From contig NZ_JBMHJM010000003.1 in assembly GCF_049747295.1 (NCBI RefSeq), positions 1 through 64,000 on the forward strand: a DNA stretch of 64,000 nucleotides, written 5' to 3'. The stretch comes from Afipia sp049747295. GTDB lineage: Bacteria > Pseudomonadota > Alphaproteobacteria > Rhizobiales > Xanthobacteraceae. Below the pieces are notes generated by a model. The model did no database searches. It was not told where the DNA came from and saw only the letters and a list, made by a program, of their open reading frames with translations. Below are positions 23,946 to 32,615 of the stretch, piece after piece (the first letter of the stretch is position 1; every line of letters begins with the position of its first letter). Position numbers and translations under genes: made by a program.

Positions 23946-24803
23946 TCAAGAAAATGATGAAAATCGGTGAAATTCTTCCCTTAACCGTTTGGAAACGGCC
24001 CCGGGGGTGCCGTTCCCGATGTTCCGGCCATCGATCCGGACCACGGGCATGACGATCTGGCTGGAAGCCGTGACGAAGGCCTCAGCGGCCTCATAGGCCT
24101 CCTGCGGGGTAAAGGGGCGTTCCTCGAACTTGACCTGGAGGGCTGCCATGGCATCCGTGAGGACGGATCGGGTAATCCCCGCCAAAATCCCCTGCTCGGC
24201 CGACCGGGTCACCACCCTGCCGTCTTTGGTGACGATCCAGGCATTGCTGGAGGAGCCCTCGGTTACCAATCCCTCCGCATCGACGAACCAGGCCTCGTAG
24301 GCTCCGTTCTCACGAGCCTGCTGCTTGGCCAGCACATTGGGTAACAGCGAGACCGACTTGATATCCACCCGCGGCCAACGGTTTTCGGGAACGGTGATCA
24401 CACCGATGCCGTGCGCGGCTGTTTCCTGGTTCTTGGTGAAACTCAAGTTTCGTGCCGTCACCACCACGGCCGGCTTGACGGGTTTGATCGGAAAGGCGTG
24501 ATCACGCCGCGAAACACCGCGGGTGACCTGCAGATAGACAATCCCATAGCCGACGCGGTTGCGCCGGATGACCTCGTGGACAACGATTTGAAGCGACGCC
24601 AGAGGCATCGGCATCGCGATCCGCAGTTCACTTAAGGAGCGCTGCAGGCGTTTCATGTGTTTTGGAAAGTCGACGATCTGCCCGTTGCGGACCTCGCAGA
24701 CTTCATAGACGCCATCGGCAAATTGATAGCCGCGATCTTCGATATTGACGGTGGCATCCCGCATCTCGCGGTACTGACCGTTCACATAAGCAATGCGCGA
24801 CAT
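23946..24803 (-). CDS. dat: D-amino-acid aminotransferase
   Basis: A 285-residue class IV PLP aminotransferase. The sequence runs YVNGQYREMRDATVNIEDRG, then YQFADGVYEVCEV, with the cofactor lysine in VDIKSVSLLPNVLAKQQA and the phosphate-binding VTEGSSSNAWIV. This pattern is closer to D-alanine/D-amino-acid aminotransferase than to branched-chain IlvE, because the N-terminal substrate segment is short. It transfers amino groups between D-amino acids and 2-oxo acids, supplying D-Glu or D-Ala or degrading D-amino acids. The position between ntrX and hfq is conserved in this bacterial group. Confidence 0.88.
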   Translation of the reverse strand: MSRIAYVNGQYREMRDATVNIEDRGYQFADGVYEVCEVRNGQIVDFPKHMKRLQRSLSELRIAMPMPLASLQIVVHEVIRRNRVGYGIVYLQVTRGVSRRDHAFPIKPVKPAVVVTARNLSFTKNQETAAHGIGVITVPENRWPRVDIKSVSLLPNVLAKQQARENGAYEAWFVDAEGLVTEGSSSNAWIVTKDGRVVTRSAEQGILAGITRSVLTDAMAALQVKFEERPFTPQEAYEAAEAFVTASSQIVMPVVRIDGRNIGNGTPGAVSKRLREEFHRFSSFS

Positions 24804-24807
24804 ACGA

Positions 24808-26178
24808 TTAACCTACACCCAGAGCCTTGAGCTTGCGGTGCAGGGCCGACCGCTCCATGCCGACGAATTCGGCCGTACGTGAAATGTTTCCGGAGAAACG
24901 GCTGATCTGCGCGATGAGATAGTCGCGCTCGAACACTTCACGTGCCTCGCGCAACGGCAGGCCCATGATGTGCTCGCCATTATTTCCCGTGGGCATCGCA
25001 GGAATCATCGAACCGACGTCCTGCGGCAGCATGTCCGCGGAAATGACGGCATCGGTATCGCCGCCGGCCAGGATCATCACGCGTTCGACGTTGTTGCGCA
25101 GCTGCCGGATATTGCCGGGCCAGACGTGAGACTGCAGCACCGCCATCGCATCTTCGCCGATACGCCGTTTCGGCAGTCCGGTCGCGGAGGAAATCTGATC
25201 CATGAAGTATTCGACCAGTTCGGGAATATCCTCCCGCCGCTCGGACAATGGCGGCACCCGGATCGGCACAACGGACAACCGATGATAGAGATCCTCGCGG
25301 AAACGGCCTTCTGCGATCTCCATCTCAAGATTGCGTGCGGTCGACGAAATGATGCGAACGTCAACGCTGACCTTGGTCGTGCCTCCCACCCGCTGGAACG
25401 TTTGATCCACCAGGACGCGCAAAATCCGGTTTTGGGTCTCACGCGGCATGTCCGCGATCTCATCGACGAACAGCGTGCCGCCATGGGCTTCTTCCAACGC
25501 ACCCGGCTTGCGGCCCGTCTCGCCGTCGATCAATTCGACGCCGAACAATTCGACTTCCATCCGCTCGGGGGTAATGGCTGCCGCATTGATTACGACGAAT
25601 GGTCCCTGTGCGCGGCTCGACATGGCATGGAGTGTGCGCGCAGCAAGCTCTTTTCCACCTCCCGATGGCCCGACGATCATGATCCGGCTGTTCGCCTTTG
25701 CGGCGCGATCAATCGTCTGACGCAACTGGTTCATGCTCGGCGAGCGGCCAACCAGCGTTCCGGATGACGGCGCATGCTGTTTGAGTTCGCGAACTTCGCG
25801 CTTCAACCGCGAATTTTCCAGTGCGCGCGTTGCAACAAGGATCAGCCGATCGGCCTTGAACGGCTTTTCGATAAAGTCGTAAGCGCCCCGCTTGATCGCC
25901 GCCACCGCGGTTTCGATGTTGCCGTGGCCTGAGATCATAACCACAGGCACTTCCGGATGCTCGCGCTTGATTTGCTCGAGCATTTGCAGGCCATCGAGCC
26001 GGCTTCCTTGAATCCAGATGTCGAGGAAGATCAGATTGGGCCGGCGCGCGGAGATTTCCGCAAAAGCAGTATCGCTGTCCCGCGCGGTCCTGGTCTTGAA
26101 GCCTTCATCATCAAGGATGCCCGCAACAAGCTCCCGGATGTCAGCTTCGTCGTCGACGATCAAAATATCGTTCGCCAT
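24808..26178 (-). CDS. ntrX: NtrC-family response regulator NtrX
   Basis: A 456-residue regulator from the ATG at 26178 (a TTG at 26199 is the longer choice). The receiver domain has ILIVDDEADIRELVAGIL with the Asp in LIFLDIWIQGSRLDG. The AAA+ domain has the Walker A loop GPSGGGKELAARTL and the Walker B GGTLFVDEIADMP. The sigma-54-contacting GAFTGA loop is absent: the region after ELFG reads VELIDGETGRKPGALE. A Fis-type helix-turn-helix ends the protein (NISRTAEFVGMERSALHRKL). It is the partner of NtrY and probably acts as a repressor or sigma-70-type regulator of nitrogen, redox and cell-envelope genes, as NtrX does in relatives. Confidence 0.93.
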   Translation of the reverse strand: MANDILIVDDEADIRELVAGILDDEGFKTRTARDSDTAFAEISARRPNLIFLDIWIQGSRLDGLQMLEQIKREHPEVPVVMISGHGNIETAVAAIKRGAYDFIEKPFKADRLILVATRALENSRLKREVRELKQHAPSSGTLVGRSPSMNQLRQTIDRAAKANSRIMIVGPSGGGKELAARTLHAMSSRAQGPFVVINAAAITPERMEVELFGVELIDGETGRKPGALEEAHGGTLFVDEIADMPRETQNRILRVLVDQTFQRVGGTTKVSVDVRIISSTARNLEMEIAEGRFREDLYHRLSVVPIRVPPLSERREDIPELVEYFMDQISSATGLPKRRIGEDAMAVLQSHVWPGNIRQLRNNVERVMILAGGDTDAVISADMLPQDVGSMIPAMPTGNNGEHIMGLPLREAREVFERDYLIAQISRFSGNISRTAEFVGMERSALHRKLKALGVG

Positions 26179-26195
26179 GAATAATGTCCGTTCTG

Positions 26196-28466
26196 TCAAT
26201 TGCCGGCTACGGCTTCCGTCTTCGTCGTCTCATTTTCAGGCTCGGCACTCTTTGCCTGGCCCGATATGGAAAATCTCAATCGCATCCAGGCACCACGCGC
26301 TCCCGGCCGCAAAGCTGATGCGTCGGCCAGTTCGATGCGGCCACCATGATCCTCGAGCACGCGCCCAACGATCGCCAGACCGAGGCCGGTGCCTTTCTCG
26401 CGGGTCGTCACATAGGGCTCAAGCAATCGTGCGCGGTTTTCTTTGGGCAGACCAATCCCGTTATCCACAACATCAATGACAATGTCGTCATTTTCGCGAG
26501 CCGCGATGACTTCGATCCGGCCACGCTCGATTTCGCCGGCAGGAACGGCGCCGATCGCCTCGGTCGCATTCTTGATGATGTTGGTGAGCCCCTGCGAGAT
26601 GAGCCTTCGGTCGAACTTCGCAAGCAGCGGGTCCTGTTTGATGTCAGCCTCAATATCGATATCGGGATGGCCGACACGCATGAGGAAAACAACCTGGCGT
26701 ACGGTATCGGCGACATCCTCGCCCTCAATCACCGGCTTGGGCATGCGTGCGAACCGGGAGAATTCATCGACCATGCTTCGGATATCGTCGACCTGCCGGA
26801 TGATCGTGTCCGTACATTGATCGAAAATGGCACGATCATCCGTAATGACCTTGCCGAACTTCCGCCGGATACGCTCTGCTGACAGCTGAATCGGCGTCAA
26901 CGGATTCTTGATCTCGTGCGCAATGCGCCGCGCAACGTCCGCCCAGGCTGATGTGCGTTGCGCCGTGACAAGCTCCGTGATGTCGTCGAGAGTGATAATG
27001 TGTCCTTCGTTTGACTGCTGCCCCGTCTGTTCGGAAGTGACGCGGACCGAAAGATTTCGTTCCGTATTGTCACGGCTGATTTCGACCTGGCCCTGAACAA
27101 GGCGCTGCGCACTGCTGCGAGCGGTTTCCATCAATTTGTTCAGTTCGGGCACCACCTCAGACAATGGCTTGCCGAGTGCTTCGGTCTCCGGACGGCCGAT
27201 CAGTTTCTCTGCCGACCGATTGAGGACGGAGATGCGGTCTGCACCATCCACGCCGATGATGCCGGCGCTGGCGGACGACAACACCGCTTCAATAAAACGA
27301 CGGCGGCTGTCGATCACATCGCTCGCGCTGACCAGATCATCGCGCTGCGTCCGCAACTCGTGCGTCATCTTGTTGAAGGTTTCGCCAAGCTGCGCCAGAT
27401 CGCCTTCCGACCGGATGACCGGCACCTGCACGTGAAGGTCGCCGGTCGAGACAAGATCCGCAGCCCTCATGAGCCGGCGGATCGGCCCTACCAGCCAGTT
27501 CGCAAAATTAAGACCGATCAACACCGCCGAAAGCAGCAGGGTGAAAGCAATGACGGTAAACATCTGCGCAAACGCCAGCTGGATGGCCAACCTGTGCGTT
27601 TCGCTTTCGGCATAGTCTTTTACTCCGGCTTCAGTCAGCCTGAGCCGCGCGACAACGGCGGGATCAAGAAGCCGGGCAACATAGAGGAACGTATCCGCGG
27701 GAGCGTGCAGACGAAGAATCGCGGCCACGAAATTTTGCTCGATGATGAGGGCCACATATGGCTCATCCTCTTTGACCGTGCGGAGCAGTTCTGCCTGCGG
27801 CTTGGAGAAGTCCTGCTGACTTCCGGTGGTCGCGGCCACAAGGGATTGTCCGTTCTTGTCGAGGATCATCACGCCGGGCAGATTCCGTGAAACGGCGCTC
27901 TTGGTGAGGATTTGGCGAAACGACTCGCGATCCAGGTCGAACAACGCGCCGGCACGCGAAATATCGCTGGCCACTCCGATGATATCGCCACGAATGAGCT
28001 TGGCATGCTCGCCCACATAGGCATTGGCCACAACCAGCGAGTTTTCGATCATCGCGCGCGTTCGGGTCGAAAATACCCGGTCGAGACCACGCTCAAGCGT
28101 GACGTTGGCCGCCACTGACACGAGGACCGCCGGCAAAACAGCGATCACCGCAAACAGACTCACGACGCGGACATGGAGCCTTGCCGCCGCATGCCCTTGT
28201 CGCCGTGCCTGGATAATCTGCCAGACTTCCCGGACAACGATCGCCAGCAACAGCAGGATGGTGGCGCCGTTAATGAGAAGAAACGTGATGACCACCCTCG
28301 GGGTTGGCACAAGCGGCGTCAGGCCGGTCAGCACCACGAAGGTCAGGAATGTCGAAAAAAGAGCCAGGCCGACGGCCAAGGGAACCAGCAGCCGGCGAAG
28401 GCGCCAGCCGCGCGCGTCGGCAAACGACGGGTCAAGGGATCGGGCCGACGTTTCTGCTGTTGTCAT
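26196..28466 (-). CDS. ntrY: Nitrogen-regulation membrane sensor kinase NtrY
   Basis: A 756-residue kinase from the ATG at 28466. Three hydrophobic segments near the N-terminus (about residues 25-120), a periplasmic domain of ~175 residues and a fourth segment (TVIAFTLLLSAVLIGLNFAN) lead into HAMP, PAS (ISVLNRSAEKLIGRPETEAL), the phosphorylated His in RRIAHEIKNPLTPIQLSAER and an ATPase domain with NIIKNATEAIG and GTGLGLAIVGRVLEDHGG. This layout is the NtrY type. It phosphorylates NtrX and links nitrogen or redox state to gene expression. It starts 247 bp after ntrC, and a decayed hairpin element lies in that gap. Confidence 0.94.
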   Translation of the reverse strand: MTTAETSARSLDPSFADARGWRLRRLLVPLAVGLALFSTFLTFVVLTGLTPLVPTPRVVITFLLINGATILLLLAIVVREVWQIIQARRQGHAAARLHVRVVSLFAVIAVLPAVLVSVAANVTLERGLDRVFSTRTRAMIENSLVVANAYVGEHAKLIRGDIIGVASDISRAGALFDLDRESFRQILTKSAVSRNLPGVMILDKNGQSLVAATTGSQQDFSKPQAELLRTVKEDEPYVALIIEQNFVAAILRLHAPADTFLYVARLLDPAVVARLRLTEAGVKDYAESETHRLAIQLAFAQMFTVIAFTLLLSAVLIGLNFANWLVGPIRRLMRAADLVSTGDLHVQVPVIRSEGDLAQLGETFNKMTHELRTQRDDLVSASDVIDSRRRFIEAVLSSASAGIIGVDGADRISVLNRSAEKLIGRPETEALGKPLSEVVPELNKLMETARSSAQRLVQGQVEISRDNTERNLSVRVTSEQTGQQSNEGHIITLDDITELVTAQRTSAWADVARRIAHEIKNPLTPIQLSAERIRRKFGKVITDDRAIFDQCTDTIIRQVDDIRSMVDEFSRFARMPKPVIEGEDVADTVRQVVFLMRVGHPDIDIEADIKQDPLLAKFDRRLISQGLTNIIKNATEAIGAVPAGEIERGRIEVIAARENDDIVIDVVDNGIGLPKENRARLLEPYVTTREKGTGLGLAIVGRVLEDHGGRIELADASALRPGARGAWMRLRFSISGQAKSAEPENETTKTEAVAGN

Positions 28467-28646
28467 GCCAGGATGAAGGTCAGACCAATTTTCACGAGAT
28501 CGCGGCGCAACACCCCTGCGCCGACTGATGCATACATACCACAATGTTGCTCAATTGCGACATTTCCTTGGCGCGCGCCGGGTTGGAACGCACCTTCAAG
28601 TGGTTCTCAGACCTATTTCGAATGGCTGCGGACAGCGGTGAACGGG

Positions 28647-28716
28647 CGTCCCGAATCCAAGCTCGCTGGAAGGATTCGCGGGAAAGATAGCGCGAGCTTC
28701 TGAACCACCGTGTTAG
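28647..28716. repeat. Decayed hybrid copy of the double-hairpin element
   Basis: The left part (CGTCCCGAATCCAAGCTCGC) resembles the left arm of hairpin A at 21864. The right part, from CTGGAAGGATTCGCGGGA to CTTCTGAACCACCG and the end at 28716, resembles the right half of hairpin B at 21949. The middle of the full element is missing. Its end overlaps the ntrC stop codon (28713-28715). Confidence 0.75.
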
Positions 28717-30155
28717 CCGCCGCTGCGATAAACCTGTATATCGAGGTCCCGGATCTTCTTCCGCAACGTATTGCGGTTGAGACCCAGCATGTCCGCCGCC
28801 CGGATCTGGTTGCCGCGATTAGCCGCCAGCGCCGCCGTCAGAAGCGGGATCTCGATCTCCTTGAGGATCCGATGATAAAGGCCAGGAGGCGGCATCCCAT
28901 TGGGAAATCCGGCGAAGTGCGAGGCCAAGTACATTTCGACCGCGCCTCCGAGGTTGTCGATCCCCTGGGGCATTGCCCCCCCTGACACGGCAGTCGGTGT
29001 CGCCAGCTCGCCTTCGATCACAGATCCGGTAATGACGTCCTGCGGATAGAGCGCAGCGAGACGCCGGGCCAGGTTTTCAAGTTCGCGAACATTGCCCGGC
29101 CAGCGATGCTGTTTCATCCGTTCCAATGCCTGAGCATCGAGCTTCTTCGGCGGCAGACCATCCTTTTCCGCCAGCGCAAAGAAATGCCGAACGAGATCGG
29201 GCAAATCCTCGATTCGCTCGCGCAAAGGTGGAAGTCGCAGCGGCACCACGTTGAGACGGAAGAAAAGATCCTCCCGGAACAACCCCTGCTGGATCAGGAT
29301 TCGCAGATCCTTGTTGCTGGCAGCGACAATCCGGACATCGGTCTTGATCGGGGTACGGCCACCGACGGTCGTATACTCGCCCTGCTGCAGCACACGCAGC
29401 AGTCGGGTCTGCGCTTCCATCGGCATGTCGCCGATTTCATCGAGAAACAGCGTGCCGCCTTCGGCCTGCTCGAACCGGCCGGTCGCTCGCGCATTGGCCC
29501 CGGTAAAGGCTCCGCGTTCGTGTCCGAACAATTCCGACTCGATCAGGTCGCGCGGAATCGCAGCCATGTTGACGGCGACGAAGGGGCCGGCGCGACGCTT
29601 GCCGTAGTCGTGCAACGCCCTCGCCACCAATTCCTTGCCGGTCCCGGACTCGCCGGAAATCATCACGGTCAGGTCGGTCTGCATCAGGCGCGCAAGCACG
29701 CGGTAGATTTCCTGCATGGCGGGGGAACGGCCAACCAGCGGGATGGCATCGAACTCGCCTTCATCCTTGGTGGCCGCCGGGCGCTCCTTCGGCTCCGAAA
29801 GTGCGCGGCCAACGATCGCAATCAATTCCTTGAGGTCGAAGGGCTTTGGCAGATATTCGTACGCCCCCCGCTCCGATGCCCGGATCGCGGTCATGAACGT
29901 GTTCTGCGCGCTCATGACGATGACCGGGAGGTTTGGACGCATCTTCTTGATGCGCGGGAGCAAATCGAAGGCATTCTCGTCGGGCATCACCACGTCGGTG
30001 ATCACGAGGTCTCCCTCGCCCTGACTGACCCAGCGCCAGAGCGTGGCGGCATTGCCTGTCAGGCGCACCTCGTATCCGGCGCGTGACAACGCCTGATTCA
30101 AGACCGTGCGAATGGCGGTGTCGTCGTCTGCGACCAGTATGCTACCTGCGGGCAT
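28713..30155 (-). CDS. ntrC: Nitrogen response regulator NtrC
   Basis: A 480-residue sigma-54 activator. The receiver domain shows ILVADDDTAIRTVLNQAL, Asp in DLVITDVVMPDENAFDLL and the Lys in EYLPKPFDLKEL. The AAA+ domain has GESGTGKELVARALH, an intact GAFTGA loop (HERGAFTGANARATGRFE) and GGTLFLDEIGDMP. The helix-turn-helix is at the end (NQIRAADMLGLNRNTLRKKI). NtrB-phosphorylated NtrC activates glnA, amtB/glnK and other nitrogen-scavenging genes. It is three bases downstream of ntrB. The intact loop contrasts with the neighbouring NtrX. Confidence 0.97.
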   Translation of the reverse strand: MPAGSILVADDDTAIRTVLNQALSRAGYEVRLTGNAATLWRWVSQGEGDLVITDVVMPDENAFDLLPRIKKMRPNLPVIVMSAQNTFMTAIRASERGAYEYLPKPFDLKELIAIVGRALSEPKERPAATKDEGEFDAIPLVGRSPAMQEIYRVLARLMQTDLTVMISGESGTGKELVARALHDYGKRRAGPFVAVNMAAIPRDLIESELFGHERGAFTGANARATGRFEQAEGGTLFLDEIGDMPMEAQTRLLRVLQQGEYTTVGGRTPIKTDVRIVAASNKDLRILIQQGLFREDLFFRLNVVPLRLPPLRERIEDLPDLVRHFFALAEKDGLPPKKLDAQALERMKQHRWPGNVRELENLARRLAALYPQDVITGSVIEGELATPTAVSGGAMPQGIDNLGGAVEMYLASHFAGFPNGMPPPGLYHRILKEIEIPLLTAALAANRGNQIRAADMLGLNRNTLRKKIRDLDIQVYRSGG

Positions 30156-30158
30156 TGT

Positions 30159-31334
30159 CTATTCCTCATCATCCTGTTGTGAGGCAAACGATGGCGTTCC
30201 CGGGCGCGCATCGCTCTGGTTTGGAGTCTTGGCGGCACTGAACATCGGCAGCAACACGCGGAAGATCGTCTTCCGTGGCTGCGATTCACATTCGATAATC
30301 CCGCCATGATCGCCGACGATCTTGGCGACAAGCGCGAGCCCGAGGCCGCTGCCGGTCGGCTTGGTCGTCACGAAGGGATCGAAAAGATTGGGGAGCAGGT
30401 CGTCCGGCACGCCCGGCCCGTTGTCCTTGACGCAGAATTCCAACGGCAATGACACACGGGTTTTCTTCCCCGGAACGGACAGGCGTACGCCCGGCCTGAA
30501 GGCGGTGGTGAGCTGGATTTCGCCCTCACTGCCCATATCAACAAGGGCTTCGGCAGCGTTCTTCACCAGATTGAGGAAGACCTGAATGAGCTGATCCTGA
30601 TTGGCCAGTACCGGCGGCAACGACGGATCATAGTCTTCGACAAATTTGATATTCCGCGCGAATCCCGACTGGGCCAGCCGTTTCACGTGATCGAACACCG
30701 AGTGAATGTTCACCGGCCCGCGCGCGACAGGGCGCTCATCGCCGAACACCTCCATCCGGTCGACCAAGGTCACGATGCGATCGGCCTCATCGCAGATCAA
30801 CCGCGTCAGCGTTCGATCTTCCGGCGACGCGGACTGCTCCAGCAACTGCGCTGCCCCCCGGATTCCGGACAACGGGTTCTTGATCTCGTGAGCCAGCATC
30901 GCCGCCAACGCGATCACCGAGCGGGCAGCGCTGCGGTGGGTCAGCTGGCGATCCATTTTGTCAGCGATTGTGCGTTCCTGCAGCATCACCACGATGTGCC
31001 CGGGCTTCTCCGAGAGCGGCGCGACATGGAGATCGACCTGGCGATCGCCACCGATGCGCGGCGTTCCAAGATCCACCTTGTATTCGTTGACGGCCGAGCC
31101 TGTGTGCCGAACTTGTTCGATGAGCGCCAGCAGCGGACTGCCGAACGGGACAAGATCGCGCAGCATTTGACGCTGCATATGCTGGATCGACGTCTCGAAG
31201 AACGATTCAGCCGCGATATTCGCATCCAGAATCTTACCGTCCGGACCGATCATCATCACCGGATTGGGCAAGGCGTTGAGCACCGCTTCGCTGTTCGGCG
31301 CCACCACGATGTGCTTCTCGGCAACGTTGCTCAT
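30159..31334 (-). CDS. ntrB: Nitrogen regulation sensor kinase NtrB
   Basis: A 391-residue soluble kinase/phosphatase. An N-terminal PAS domain (residues ~10-120, NALPNPVMMIGPDGKILDAN) is followed by the phosphorylated His in LAAMLAHEIKNPLSGIRGAA and an ATPase domain with NLVKNAAEALVDMG, CVKDNGPGVP and GSGLGLALVAKIVGDHGG. No membrane segments are present. Kinase activity toward NtrC is normally switched by PII proteins. Its ATG overlaps the dusB stop by four bases (ATGA). Confidence 0.96.
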   Translation of the reverse strand: MSNVAEKHIVVAPNSEAVLNALPNPVMMIGPDGKILDANIAAESFFETSIQHMQRQMLRDLVPFGSPLLALIEQVRHTGSAVNEYKVDLGTPRIGGDRQVDLHVAPLSEKPGHIVVMLQERTIADKMDRQLTHRSAARSVIALAAMLAHEIKNPLSGIRGAAQLLEQSASPEDRTLTRLICDEADRIVTLVDRMEVFGDERPVARGPVNIHSVFDHVKRLAQSGFARNIKFVEDYDPSLPPVLANQDQLIQVFLNLVKNAAEALVDMGSEGEIQLTTAFRPGVRLSVPGKKTRVSLPLEFCVKDNGPGVPDDLLPNLFDPFVTTKPTGSGLGLALVAKIVGDHGGIIECESQPRKTIFRVLLPMFSAAKTPNQSDARPGTPSFASQQDDEE

Positions 31335-32365
31335 GCGGCCCTGCTCCAGGCAAACTCGCTGAAGGCATCGTGAAGCGACCGCCGCACTTCCGCGGGATCC
31401 GACGCCGTCAGAATGACTTGCCGCCAGCGCTTGAGAGTTTCGGTTGATGCCGAAGCTCCTCGCGCCGCAACGTCCAGCGCCCAGCCCAAATGCTTGCGTG
31501 CGTGACGAAGCCCGATACGCGGTCCGTAATGATTCAAAACATCGTCATAGAGCTTGGACACATAGATCAGCTGATCCGCGAGAGCCGGAGCTGCTTCTAA
31601 TGCACCGCCATCAAGCCGGCGCGCAATCTGTCCGGGCAACCAGGGTTGCCCCTGCGCACCCCGACCGATCATCACAGCATCCGCGCCGGACAGAGCGAGG
31701 GCGATAGATGCCTCTTCGGACGACGTGATGTCGCCATTGACCACAAGCGGAATGCTCACCGCCTCCCTGACTGGCCGCACCGCCCGCCAGTCCGCGCTTC
31801 CTTTGTAGAACTGGCAGCGTGTCCGGCCGTGGACCGTGATCATTTGCACCCCGGCAGATTCCGCCCGCCGTGCGAGATCTGGGGCATTGAGAGATTTCTC
31901 GTCCCACCCAAGACGCATCTTCAACGTCACAGGGACGCGGACGGCGGAAACTGTAGCGTCGATCAATCGGAGGGCGTGATCGAGATCGCGCATCAATGCC
32001 GAGCCCGACTGTCCGCCGGTCACGTGCCGCGCAGGACATCCCATGTTGATGTCGATGATATTTGCGCCCGCCGCTTCAGCGATCCGCGCGCCTTCGCTCA
32101 TCCAGTGGGTCTGGCAACCGGCGAGCTGAACGACGTGCGGGCCGATGCCAGCCGCCTCACAGCGCAAGACCGACATCGGACGGCCCCGGGCGAGATCGTC
32201 GCTTGCCGTCATCTCGGACACTACCAACCCCGCCCCCAATTCCGCGGCAAGGCGGCGAAACGGCGCATCGGTGATGCCGGACATCGGAGCGAGCAGCACG
32301 CGGTTGCCGACCTCAATGTCGCCAATGATCAGTGGGGTCTGACTTGCTTCAACAGAACCGATCAC
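31331..32365 (-). CDS. dusB: tRNA-dihydrouridine synthase DusB (NifR3)
   Basis: A 344-residue FMN enzyme that reduces uridine to dihydrouridine in tRNA using NADPH. It begins with an FMN-binding LLAPMSGITDAPFRRLAAEL. The catalytic Cys stands in DINMGCPARHVTGGQSGSAL, and the TIM-barrel signature continues with TVHGRTRCQFYKGSADW and VMIGRGAQGQPW. The order nifR3-ntrB-ntrC is conserved in alphaproteobacteria. It is divergent from ispDF, with a 250-bp AT-richer interval that must hold both promoters. Confidence 0.96.
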   Translation of the reverse strand: MIGSVEASQTPLIIGDIEVGNRVLLAPMSGITDAPFRRLAAELGAGLVVSEMTASDDLARGRPMSVLRCEAAGIGPHVVQLAGCQTHWMSEGARIAEAAGANIIDINMGCPARHVTGGQSGSALMRDLDHALRLIDATVSAVRVPVTLKMRLGWDEKSLNAPDLARRAESAGVQMITVHGRTRCQFYKGSADWRAVRPVREAVSIPLVVNGDITSSEEASIALALSGADAVMIGRGAQGQPWLPGQIARRLDGGALEAAPALADQLIYVSKLYDDVLNHYGPRIGLRHARKHLGWALDVAARGASASTETLKRWRQVILTASDPAEVRRSLHDAFSEFAWSRAA

Positions 32366-32615
32366 CGCGTTCTCATTTTTTGATGGCTGCCGCCTCGTGG
32401 CAGAAGCGGATAGCCCAATTATTGAGCATTAATGCGCGTTGCCTAGAGTTTAGACAGATTTCTTGCGCATGCAAGTGCGGCGCAGCAAAATCTGCGGATT
32501 TCTTCACACCCACACGGAAGCATGCTGTTTTTACGTTCAGTATGGTAAGTGCAGCGCCCGAAGGCTGCACATACCCGGTCAGCCGCCCCTCTCTCTGACG
32601 GTTGCCTTATCCATC

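Noticed and set aside
28710..30086. Long plus-strand frames opposite ntrC (e.g. 29106-30086)
   Set aside because: NtrC is intact with all functional motifs on the minus strand. These frames are antisense products of codon bias.
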